DNA of 64,000 nt from NCBI GenBank assembly GCA_933207985.1, contig OW240920.1:147013951-147077950 (forward strand), written 5' to 3'. The translations under genes were made by a program, and so were the position numbers. Shown here piece by piece: positions 23,801 through 33,793 of this stretch (the stretch's first letter is position 1; every line of letters starts with the position of its first letter). The notes below the pieces were generated by a model that worked only from the letters and a program-made list of their open reading frames with translations, did no database searches and was not told the origin of the DNA. This DNA comes from Pelobates cultripes (lineage: Eukaryota > Chordata > Amphibia > Anura > Pelobatidae).

Positions 23801-24164
23801 GTGTGAGACTTTATTCTGTCTGCATCCTGCTGTGTCTCTGCTGTAAGAGTAATCATAGGATTTTAGGATGCCGATCATTAACAATGTAAGAGGGGATTGT
23901 GTGACTCCATATTAGTTTCAATGTAAATTAATTCCTGGTCAACCAGGGAGATGGCTTCTGTTCACACACCATAGAGATACCTACCTATAAAATTTCTATA
24001 TAATCTAAAGGACTGACATTATTATTATTATTACAAACAGAATAAATAATATTTCCTTGTATTTCTTTTTCTCAACCAAACACAAAATGGACGTATACCT
24101 TTCTACATTGCTCTGAACGTCTGTTTACCTATTTATTTATTAGTCTGTCCTCGACTTATAAATA
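23801..24164. other. No gene recognised
   Basis: Contains a short ATT microsatellite near 24020 and nothing else I can support. Confidence 0.35.
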
Positions 24165-24720
24165 TTTGTTACATAGTTACATAGCTGAAAAGAGACGTGT
24201 TTCCATCAAGTTCAGCCTTTCTCACATTTGTTTTTTGCTGTTCATTCAAAAGAAGGCAAAAAAAACTAGTTTGAAGCACCAATTTTGCTACAAACTAGGA
24301 AATAATTCCTTCTTGACTCCAGAATAGCAGTCAGATTTATCCTTGGATCAAGCAGTTATTACCCTACATTGAAAGATTATATCCTTGAATATTCTGTTTT
24401 TGCAAGTATGCATCTAGTAGTTGTTTGAACATCTGTATGGACTCTGATAAAACCACTTCTTCAGGCAGAGAATTCCACATCCTGATTGCTCTTACTGTAA
24501 AAAAACAACAACTTTCTTTTGCCTTAGATTAAATCTTCTTTCTTCCAGTCTAAACGCATGGCCTCGTGTCCTATGTAAAGTCCGGTTTGTGAATAGATTT
24601 CCACACAATGGTTTGTATTGGCCCCGAATATATTTGTATAACATTACCATATCCCCTCCGAGGTGACGTTTTTCTAAACTAAATAAATTTGTTGAAAATC
24701 TGACAAATTGTCTACATTCC
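24165..24720 (-). mobile_element. 3' end of a CR1-like LINE (decayed)
   Basis: Read on the minus strand, broken frames resemble the conserved C-terminus of CR1-type non-LTR retrotransposon ORF2. They read KRHLGGDMVMLYKYIRG, RTRGHAFRLEERRFNLRQK and, after a frame change, MWNSLPEEVV. The plus-strand text TACATAGTTACATAGCTGAA at the distal end is a common high-copy motif in frog genomes. There is no complete ORF and no visible target duplication. Confidence 0.55.
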
Positions 24721-25814
24721 CTTCCTGAGAGATAAAGTATTTATCACATTCCCTTAGCTCAGGTGTGCATTGCCATGGCAACCAATACTGTGTACACCTG
24801 TGCAAGTCAATATTACATCGGCTTCAGCAACCTGAGATGGTGTGGATGACACACGGATTCCACTGGAATATTCTGCTCTCATAGTCTTTCATGACAACAT
24901 CAATATTTATTTTATCTGTAATAACTAGATGTGCTTTGTGATTGGATTCTGACCTATTCTGGGATAATAATAATAATAATAATATAGCTGCATATAAATA
25001 AAATTCAGATCACCTTGGTAAATGCCATGTTTAATGTTGTGTTATTATTCTGGAATTGGCTTCTGGAGTGGCTTCTCAAATGCCCATCGAGTTCTTGATA
25101 AAGACTGCCTTGCTGACCGTGTATCCAAGCAATTCGGGAATAAGTTCCTTAGTTTCTCCTGATCTCTCAAGGTCAATCTAACTACTTCAGACTGATTCAC
25201 AACTACTTTGGAACCACTTGGATCAAATCAAAGGCAGTTTAACAAATTTTGGGGGAAAGTAAATTGTGTAAATATTCTCTAACATTTGCCTCCTATCTGC
25301 TCCAAATTGCTTCAAAATGTTTGTAGAACTTTTGAGAAAACACAAATGAATGAAACCAAAGGCACGTGCAAATTGTGAAAATAATTTTAATTATACAAAG
25401 TATTAAATCATTAAAAGTTAAATGCATGAATTGATGAATGGATTTTTATGAAATCATCACATTTACATCTCCCCTCACCCACATTACACACATTATACAC
25501 AATAATTATACTTAGGAAATAACTTCAAGTGCTTATTTACAAGTTGAGGCAGACTTTGAATTGTGGGAAATGTAGTTTACAATTATCTAGGGTGCAATTT
25601 TAGCTATCACCCACCTAAAGTCTTTAAAAGCATGGCACAATTTTCCTTAAATGGGACAATGTGGATGCAAGCGGGTCAAGTGAATGCTTCTTAAATTCTT
25701 CTCGATAAAGTTTTTGAAGACCCATTCATTGTGGGTGATGCATCATAAATCAGCCGAGAATACCAAGTTTGGTACACCAACAAATGGCCAGTAATTTCCT
25801 TTCCATTAAATGCC
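24721..25814. other. No gene recognised, 3' of the GPCR gene
   Basis: AT-rich DNA with a short AAT microsatellite at about 24967-24984. The part nearest 25814 may hold the 3' UTR of the receptor gene. Confidence 0.35.
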
Positions 25815-26891
25815 TCACGCATTGCTATTACTCGCACTTTCCGGAGTCAAGTCTGTGTTTACGGTGCTAACAGTAAGATGAAGTCCACTTGGACGTTCGT
25901 GTGAAGCTGAGTCTCCTTGTAAAGATTGATCGTTGGCTGCTGTGACCCTCAAACTTCTTCTGAACCTCTGCAGCAAGGTGAAGCCCCTCATGAAGGTGTT
26001 TTTAAAATTTTCAGAAGCAAAACAGTAAAGTATTGGATCCATACAGCAATTTGTTCCTGATAACATCCAGGTAATGTAATAGGCAACCTCAACGTTCTCA
26101 AGCAAAGTACAGAAAGAAGGAAAGAACAAGGCGATGGTGACACCTAATGTTCTAGTGATATGAACTGGCACATAGCAGACAATAAATATTACTAAAGACA
26201 CTGTTATGGTCCGTACTGATTTATTCAGCATAATTTGACTGGTAGAGTTCATGGGATTCACTTTGAGAATATATCTACTTAAGAGACTGTAACATATAAT
26301 TGTTATGGTGAATGGTACAAGGAGTCCAGAGAAGATAATCACCCAGTTCCACACGAAGAACAAAACCACCAGATCTGATTGATGAAAACTGAGGCATTTT
26401 GTGGCTCCGTGAATATCTGAGGTTCTCATGGTGAAGAAAAATGGAAATCCTTGGAAACAAAGACATCCCCAGACAATGAGGCAAAGTTTGGTGATGAATG
26501 ACTTTTTGGTCAAAATTGATCCTTTTATATTGTGAGCCACGGTGAAGTATCTGTGCAGACTGATCAAGGTGAGGAAGTAGATGCTCCCGTACATGTGAGC
26601 GCTCAGCAAGAAGACTTTGAGTTGACAAAGGAAAGTACCAAAGATCCAGTCATCGGTCAAGGAATATGCAATGATCAGGGGAGCCGCGGGTGTGATGATG
26701 GCATCAGCGATGGCCAAGTTGAACTGTAAGATCACGGTTGAATTCCATTGTCTGATCCGGAACCAAAAGATCCACAAACTGATACAGTTTAATATGAATC
26801 CAACGAAGAACACAAAACTTAAGAATATAGGAATAAAATGATTGATTTTCTGAGGCTCGCAGCCTGTGATGTTTACTGATGAGTTTAACAT
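25815..26891 (-). CDS. P2Y-like class A G-protein-coupled receptor
   Basis: 358 residues from the Met at 26891. An upstream in-frame Met at 26936 is less likely, because a pyrimidine-rich stretch followed by AG (a splice-acceptor pattern) lies between them. Seven hydrophobic segments fit a plasma-membrane receptor. The N-terminus has glycosylation sites at Asn3 and Asn7. The TM2 Asp is at 63. Cys89 and Cys166 would form the TM3-ECL2 disulphide. The DRY position reads HRY (113-115), as in some P2Y receptors. TM6 has CYVPVHITR and TM7 ends DPILY (285-289). A Ser/Thr-rich tail follows. The HRY, TM6 and DPILY motifs place it in the purinergic/delta rhodopsin group, whose members bind nucleotides, carboxylic acids or lipids. 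Ligand and orthologue are unknown. A broken copy lies at 36483-37222. Confidence 0.88.
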   Translation of the reverse strand: MLNSSVNITGCEPQKINHFIPIFLSFVFFVGFILNCISLWIFWFRIRQWNSTVILQFNLAIADAIITPAAPLIIAYSLTDDWIFGTFLCQLKVFLLSAHMYGSIYFLTLISLHRYFTVAHNIKGSILTKKSFITKLCLIVWGCLCFQGFPFFFTMRTSDIHGATKCLSFHQSDLVVLFFVWNWVIIFSGLLVPFTITIICYSLLSRYILKVNPMNSTSQIMLNKSVRTITVSLVIFIVCYVPVHITRTLGVTIALFFPSFCTLLENVEVAYYITWMLSGTNCCMDPILYCFASENFKNTFMRGFTLLQRFRRSLRVTAANDQSLQGDSASHERPSGLHLTVSTVNTDLTPESASNSNA

Positions 26892-27481
26892 CTTCTGGCA
26901 ACTGATACCAAAATCACCTAAAAAATTAATAATCATAATAAAGTATTAGTTTCCAAATGGATTTGCTCACTTGTAAAACCTTGGTCATTTCTTGTTTTTG
27001 AATCCAAAGAATATTATAAACATTGTAAGCTACATAAAAAAGAGACAGACATGTCATGTCATTTACACAGAAGACATTGAAATTTACTGAACAACATAAA
27101 TGAACACTTCAGGTACCAGAACAGCGTAATATCATTGAAGTTGTTATGGTACCAGGAGGTCTTTGGTTCTGTCTTACCTTGTGGGGTTAAACCATTTATG
27201 AGTTTATGAATGCATCAATTCCAAAATTACGAAGATGGTGCTCATCTGAACATACGGAATGTCATTGAAATAAAGTTGTTATGGTGCCCAGTGTTTTCAT
27301 TTCCAGAAACAGAAAAATAAACTACATTGACTGGTTTCACATGAGTGAGGAGATGGACCTAGCTGGTAATAATGCTGACAATGTGCTATGCCTTTCATAA
27401 TATAATAATAATAGTGTTTAGAAAGGAATAGACATTTGGAATAAGACAGGTAGAAGATGATGATGATACCCCAGTGATCAG
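26892..27481. other. Upstream region of the GPCR gene
   Basis: Probably intron or 5' region of the receptor gene, judging by the acceptor-like sequence just before its start. No exon is recognised. Confidence 0.35.
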
Positions 27482-27636
27482 GGTTTAAACCATGGGTCCT
27501 CAAACTCCGGCCCCCCAGATGTTGCTGAACTACAACTTCCATGACTCTCTGGCTATCTATGTAATTCAAAGAATCATGGGAGTTGTAGTTCAGCAACATC
27601 TGGGGGGGCCAGAGTTTGAGGACCCATGGTTTAAAA
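27482..27636. mobile_element. Palindromic MITE, about 155 bp
   Basis: Two arms of about 65-70 bp are near-perfect inverted repeats. The left begins TTTAAACCATGGGTCCTCAA and contains CAGATGTTGCTGAACTACAA. The right ends GAGGACCCATGGTTTAAA. The ends meet around a short centre near 27556, so the whole unit can fold into one hairpin. Such foldback units are typical non-autonomous DNA transposons. Superfamily unassigned. Confidence 0.85.
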
Positions 27637-29687
27637 CAATGATGATTTTAAGACCAAGTATTTTATTGCTACTTTTTGCTAAAAGTTTCAATCATTTGGA
27701 AAGTCCGACAGAAAGGAAATAGAACGTTATTTACCGGAATAACAATAAGGAAGTTCACGTCAAACCTTGCTATTTCATAAATTCAGTTTTCCCAGTTTTG
27801 CACTCGTCTGTTTAGTGTTTTATACAATTTAATAATTTGCTGCGATTCATATTACTGTATGTGAACCAATCCCGATTTATTAAACAGATTAACGGAACAC
27901 TGCAACCTCTAATGCACTCTAAAACCTCTTATAGTGAAGCATTGCTTTCAACGTTTTGCTATAAGAAGAAGAATTCCTGGAGTATTGCACAAGCTTTGGT
28001 CGGACATCATCACAAGTAAAAAATGTTTGCGAGAAACGGTGGTGGGGACCTAAATCTAAAATAATGAAGGGAGCCTCCTTTGTTAAAAACATTTATTTCT
28101 TATTTGTAACATTCACGTGTTCTTTTAAGCATGACTTTTCAGTAATATAATAAAAAAATATAACACAATTAATATTGTATGATATATTATAGCATAACAT
28201 AGCATTGCATAATATGATTATAATTATCAGGGACTTAGTCTGCGACTAACATTTAGCTCATATAAAACCAGATAGAAATATATTTCTAATTTATTCATAT
28301 GAACACATTAAGAGTATACATTTTAATAATTTAATTTTGGCATCAATATCCTTATTAAATTCTCAGGCTACCCAGTGTAACATGATGTCACCCACCTGCT
28401 CACACAGTGCAGACAGAATCCACAGACGGCAAACCAAAATAAGAAAATCCACAAAATAGCAATTTTCCCCAAAAAATGATAGAGAGGCAGCTTTTAGAGA
28501 AACATCTGTTAACCTCAGGGACAGATTCACCACTGCGAGGTAACTGGAGAGGCTCATAGGGAGATGAATAGGAAGTATTTCAACACAGCATATTTCTCTG
28601 TTTCGTTTTATATGCACAATATACAGATTAAGGAACAGTGCGCACGCAAAATGGGCACAGAGGGGCATCTATAGTGGGGGGTTGGGAAACTCTGCCCAAT
28701 AGGAATCCACCCCACCCATTCACTATAGGCGCCCATTTGGAAGTGACCACAGGAAAGTATAAAAGGAGAAGAGTCTCTGACAGTAAATATTGCAGATTGC
28801 ATGTTAACCTCCCATGTTAAAATAGTGTAGATCCCATCGATATTGGGGTACTGTGATGTACTGGTGGGCTTAGCACAAAATGGCCATACGGTGGAAATGA
28901 ATCCTCAGATTTATTTACTAAGATAGGTGATTTCAAGTAGCCTTGTAAGATTTAAAACATTATTTTTGTGTGCACTGTTGCAGTGACGGAACTCCTGTCT
29001 TCTGACCGAGTACCTCCACCAAACCCGCTTCTTAGTCATTGGGGAGAGAGCTCCGGGACACTTTCAACCGACCAGACTCTTCTTCCAGGAAGGTATCATC
29101 CCCTCTAACTACTCCTCTGCAGATCTACTTATAATGATTCCTATTGCATTTATAAAAGCACATGAGGTTCTCAAGCCTAGCTCTCTTAATCTATCCCAGG
29201 GCTAGAGGGATCATCCAGCCAGCCATCAGGTCCAAAGACTCTGCTACTGGGATCCCTAAAAATCCATACAGAACACAAAGTTCCAAAAGGAACTAACATG
29301 CCCAGTTTTATTTTTATTCAGGACTAGTGCATATGTTCATTACATACAGATTACTGTGACAACTCAGTAGCAATACAAACAACCAAATCACATTTAACAA
29401 CATACAGGAACTTATAATAACATAATGACATATTTATAAAGGGGTGGGGAAGATAATAATTAACACAAAACATCTCCCCTGCCTGCCGAATTAGCAATAT
29501 GCAAATCTACCTGAATAGGCAAATTAACTAGCCTTGCTATTCAGTGCATTTAGCTGTTGCTACCAACAGAGGGCGCTCCACAGGCTCCATAGCCAAATCC
29601 ACCTAGTTGGCAGCAATCATTAGCAGGACATGAGTGCACACAAAACAATTAACAATAAACAAATATGTCATACACACCCTGCACCTA
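27637..29687. other. No gene recognised
   Basis: AT-rich DNA on both strands with only short open frames. The stretch at about 28978-29640 has a different texture and could be an old LTR or other repeat, but I see no termini. Confidence 0.35.
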
Positions 29688-31245
29688 CACCCTGTTCCAA
29701 ATTATTATGCAAATGATATTTTTCACCTAAATAATTGATGTAAATAACAGTCAGCATAATTCTCATGTTATCAACCATTAAGAGTACAATTCAAATTTTA
29801 TTGAACAAACCTCCTAAGGATAACAGTATTTTTTTTAAACATAAAAAACTTACAATGCACTGTTCCAAATTATTACGCACAGTAAGTTTAGGTTGTAAAG
29901 AACTGAAAATTGTCTTTTGTTGTGTTTGCAGCATATTTACTGAAATCAAACGCTATTTCAATCAAACTTATAACAACATTTTAACTTTTTAAACATTTTA
30001 ACAGGTCACGTTACATTTTAACATAGGACCCCTTATTTGATAGCAGCTTCAAAAGTCTTGCATCCATTGAACTTGTGAGTTTTTGGACGGTTTCTGCTTG
30101 AATTTGTTTGCAAGATGTCAGAATAGCCTCCCAGAGCTGCTGTTTGGATGTAAACTGCCTCCCACACTCATAGATCTTTTGCTTGAAGATGCTCCAAAGG
30201 TTCTCAATAGGATTGAGGTCAGGGGAGGATGGAGGCCACACCATGACTCTCCTTTTATCCCCACAGCAGCCATTGATGCAGAGGTATTCTTTGCAGCATG
30301 AGATGGTGCATTGTCATGCATGAAGATTATTTTATTACGGAAAGCATAGTTCTTCCTTCTGTACCAGGGCAGAAAGTAGCCAGTCAGAAACTCCACATAC
30401 TTTGCAGAGGTCATCTTTACACCTTCGGGGACCCTAAAAGGGCCGACCAGCTCGCTTCCCATGATTCCGGCCCAAAATATGACTCCACCACCGCCTTGCT
30501 GACGTCGCAGCCTTGTTGGAACAGGGTGACCGTCCACCAACCATCCACTACTCCATCCATCTGGACCATCCAGGTTGCACGGCACTCATCAGTGAACAGG
30601 ACTGTTTGAAAATTAGTCTTCATGTATTTTCTGCCCAATGCAACCGTTTCTGCTTGTGAGCATTGGTTAGTGGTGGCCGAATAGAAGGTTTATGCACAGT
30701 TGCAAGACTCTGGAGGACTCTACACCTTGATGACCGTGGGACTCCAGAGGCACCAGCAGCTTCAAATATCTGTTTGCTACTATGTAATGGTATTTTAGCA
30801 ACTGCTCTCTTGATCGGATACATGGATCTGGCATAAATCTTCCTTAATGTGCCTTTATCTGCCCGAACCTGTCTGTGCTCTGAATCAGCCAAAAATCTCT
30901 TAATAGTGCGATGACCACGCTTATGTTTTTGTGAAATATCTAATGTTTTCATACCTCGTCCAAGGCACTGAACTATTTCACTCTTTTCGGCAGCAGAGAG
31001 ATCCCTTTTCTTCCCCATATTGCATGAAAATGGTGCTCTGCTTAATAATGTGGAACACCCTCCTTTAGTAGTTTTTCCTTAAATTGGGCTCACCTGGCAA
31101 TCTAATTATCACAGGTGTCCGAGATTGTTTTCAGTGATCAAAAGAGCCCTGAGACACAATGCCATCAATGAGTTAAACTGAAAAACAAAATATTTTACCT
31201 TTGTGACACTTAAATGGAAGTTGCATAATAATTTGGAACAGGGTG
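29688..31245 (-). mobile_element. Tc1/mariner transposon with IR/DR-type ends, decayed
   Basis: 1558 bp flanked by TA on both sides (29686-29687, 31246-31247), the expected target duplication. Ends are CACCCTGTTCCAAATTATTA on the left and the complement on the right (TTGGAACAGGGTG). A second internal copy of the motif occurs at each end: CTGTTCCAAATTATTACGCA at about 29862, and TAATGTGGAACACCC at about 31047. Two direct repeats per terminal inverted repeat is the IR/DR layout known from Sleeping Beauty-type elements. The transposase on the minus strand is frameshifted. Confidence 0.92.
30011..31018 (-). pseudogene. Tc1-type transposase, frameshifted
   Basis: The ATG at 31018 starts MGKKRDLSAAEK, followed by a helix-turn-helix DNA-binding region. 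The DDE catalytic domain continues in other frames: FTDE (first Asp, about 30585-30600), MHDNAPSHAA (second Asp, about 30300-30320) and SPDLNPIENLW (Glu, about 30195-30225). These are the residues of cut-and-paste Tc1/mariner transposases. The reading frame changes at least three times, near 30620, 30560 and 30250, and stops intervene, so no full-length enzyme is encoded. Confidence 0.9.
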
Positions 31246-31467
31246 TATAATGGGCACAGCGTGACTTAGACATGAGTAGTCCAGGGTCCTACATAAAGTG
31301 TTCATCTAAAACTCCTGGTGATGATTACTGTCACAGTTGCCCAAAAACTGAATTTGGTTATGTGGTTTATGACCTCACTTGCTGTGGAAAATATTAAGAT
31401 AAATAATATTTTAAAATGATCCAAGCAGTCGATCCATAATTACTTTTTTGGTTTAATGACGGTATGG

Positions 31468-31602
31468 ATATAAAGCATTCAATGTTATTCACTTCGTGAC
31501 GCACGTCTGAGACAATCAGTGCTATTCACTAACGGCAATTTCAAGTCACTGATTGTCTCTGAAGTGCGTCATGAAGTGAATAACGCTGAATGCTTTATAT
31601 TC
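31468..31602. mobile_element. Palindromic MITE, about 135 bp
   Basis: Arms at 31468-31521 and 31547-31602 are inverted copies. The left contains ATAAAGCATTCAATGTTATT and ACTTCGTGACGCACGTCTGA. The right ends with the complement. A centre of about 25 bp separates them. The sequence is unrelated to the palindrome at 27482-27636. Confidence 0.82.
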
Positions 31603-31736
31603 ATTTTTGGGTGGTCCCACTCCTATATATACCTCCCAGCATTAAACTGGACAAAGAGGGACACTTTGACTTTATATGTGTGAGTCTGGGGTGTGGCCAG
31701 GGGCAGGGCGGTTCAGAGAAATTTTAGATGATTTAC

Positions 31737-31830
31737 TAATAACAATTTATAGAACTAAAATGTCATTTATAACAAGAACAATTATCTTATTTCCACAGAC
31801 TGATTTCTAAACACATTTATTGTAGTTTAA
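31737..31830 (+). repeat. Flank shared by the two 48-bp minisatellite loci (copy 2)
   Basis: Homologous to 5219-5308, with TGATTTCTAAACACATTTAT then TGTAGTTTAAA abutting the array. Weaker similarity extends further upstream (CCTCCCA...AGAGGGAC at about 31625-31660, compare 5135-5162). Confidence 0.8.
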
Positions 31831-32764
31831 ATACACATTACTGGGAGTATTATTGCCGTGGAGCTCTGTTATACACTCAGACACATTACTGGGAGTATTA
31901 TTACTGTGGAGCTCTGTTATACCCAGACACATTATTGGGAGTATTATTGCTGTGGGGCTAGTTATACACTCAGAGACATTACTGGGAGTATTATTGCTGT
32001 GGTGCTCTGTTATACACTCAGACACAATACTGGGAGTATTATTACTGTGGAGCTCTGTTATACACTCAGACACATTACTGGGAGTATTATTACTGTGGAG
32101 CTCTGTTATACACTCAGACACATTACTGAGAGTATTATTACTCTGGAGCTCTGTTATACACTCAGACACATTACTGAGAGTATTATTACTGTGGATCTCT
32201 GTTATACTCTCAGACACATTACTGGGAGTATTATTGCTGTGGAGCTCTGTTATACACTCAGACACATTACTGGGAGTATTATCGCTGTGGAGCTCTGTTA
32301 TACACTCAGACACATTACTGGGAGTATTATTGCTGTGGAGCTCTGTTATACACTCAGACACATTACTTGGAGTATTATTGCTGTGGAGCTCTGTTATACA
32401 CTCAGACACATTACTGGGAGTATTATTGCTGTGGAGCTCTGTTATACACTCAGACATTACTGGGAGTATTATTGTTGTGGAGCTCTGTTATACACTCAGA
32501 CACATTACTGGGAGTGTTATTGCTGTGGAGCTCTGTTATACACTCAGACACATTACTGGGAGTATTATTGCTGTGGAGCTCTGTTATACCCTCAGACACA
32601 TTACTGGGAGTATTATTGCTGTGGAGCTCTGTTATACACTCAGACACATTACTGGGAGTATTATTGCTGTGGAGCTCTGTTATACACTCAGAAACATTAC
32701 TGTGAGTATTATTGCTGTGGAGCTCTGTTATACACTCAGACGCATTACTGTGAGTATTATTGCT
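31831..32764. repeat. 48-bp minisatellite, locus 2, about 19 copies
   Basis: Same 48-bp unit as 5309-6000. Some units are short (31918-31930 and 32450-32460 lack bases), which shifts frames. Open frames such as 31853-32770 are repeat artefacts. Confidence 0.95.
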
Positions 32765-32875
32765 GGGTGAAATGGTGGGTGCCAGGATGCAGGGTGGGCG
32801 CTGGGTGATAAGGTGGGTGCCAGGATGCAGAGTGGGTGCTGGGTGACAAGGTAGGTGCCAAGATGCAGGTGTAAC
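32765..32875. repeat. 38-bp short tandem repeat, about 2.7 copies
   Basis: Units contain GGTGGGTGCCAGGATGCAG and GTGGGTGCTGGGTGA. The array directly abuts the distal end of the 48-bp array. Confidence 0.75.
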
Positions 32876-32914
32876 AGATGCCCTGTTCCTGGACATTATT
32901 TTATTAATTTCACC

Positions 32915-33230
32915 TAGATCGGTATACGAACTCAACCGAACAGATTTTGCCCCAGCTGGTTCGTATACCGAATGTTCTACCGAACCCTTGGACCACCCAA
33001 AGCAGTAGTGTGCTGCCAATTAACCTTATTGACACTTGCCCTAACCGCAACTCTGAATGTTCTAAGGGTTCACTGGGTGGCCGTCGATTCGTATGCACGA
33101 ACACGTGGCTGCGGCCATCTTGTTTTGTTGAACGCGTCCAGCGGTGTTTGGTCGTCGAGTGTATGGAACTATTTTCGGACACTCAGGGGCCCGAACACCG
33201 CTGAGACTTCCAGGATCACTAAGTTTCATT
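32915..33230. mobile_element. Fragment of an LTR-like repeat rich in CGAAC motifs
   Basis: It starts with a 13-bp perfect inverted repeat, TCGGTATACGAAC with GTTCGTATACCGA (32919-32971). About 115 bp at 33100-33214 (GAACACGTGGCTGCGGCCAT to ACACCGCTGAGAC) matches 34808-34917 in the same orientation. The two loci are therefore copies of one repeat family. Confidence 0.6.
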
Positions 33231-33675
33231 CCAAGTCACACACACAAACACATACACACACAAACATACACACACAAATCCTATGTACTCGGAATTAAAT
33301 ATACAGATTATATGGTCCCTATTAATACACATCTTAAAAAAGAATCAGTAACTGTTAGATTAATATATTAATTTAAAAGGCTTTCCTGGTTTATATTTTG
33401 TATTTTTTTATTTAATGGCATTTTATATAGAAGGTGAGACAATACTTACAGATACTGATATTAACATAGAAAGTGAAATAAAGAGGCAGAGTACCATATA
33501 CAAATCATTCTATATGGGCTGGTCACATGACATTCCAGGAATCCAGACTAGCACACCTGACATTATGGACAACGCGTTCCTCAGTCTGCTCATGCTGGTC
33601 ATGCAAAGTGACCTCTCAGCCAGAACATTTTTGTCCCATGTGATCCGACCTTTGCTCAGATTTGTCTTACATGAA

Positions 33676-33720
33676 CAATTACAATTATTTATATAGCACC
33701 AACACAGTGCTGTACAATAG
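33676..33720. mobile_element. Dispersed frog repeat fragment
   Basis: ATTATTTATATAGCACCAAC and GTGCTGTACAA resemble the fragments inside the 56-bp array and at 60264-60312. Confidence 0.55.
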
Positions 33721-33793
33721 GTAAACAAAAAACTAGATTTACAATAGGTAAACAAAAAAAACAATGGCATACTGGAAGAGTAGTTAAAGAGGG

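Noticed and set aside
26892..26936. Upstream Met as start of the P2Y-like receptor
   Set aside because: The intervening DNA looks like a splice acceptor, and the Met at 26891 gives a normal short N-terminus with glycosylation sites.
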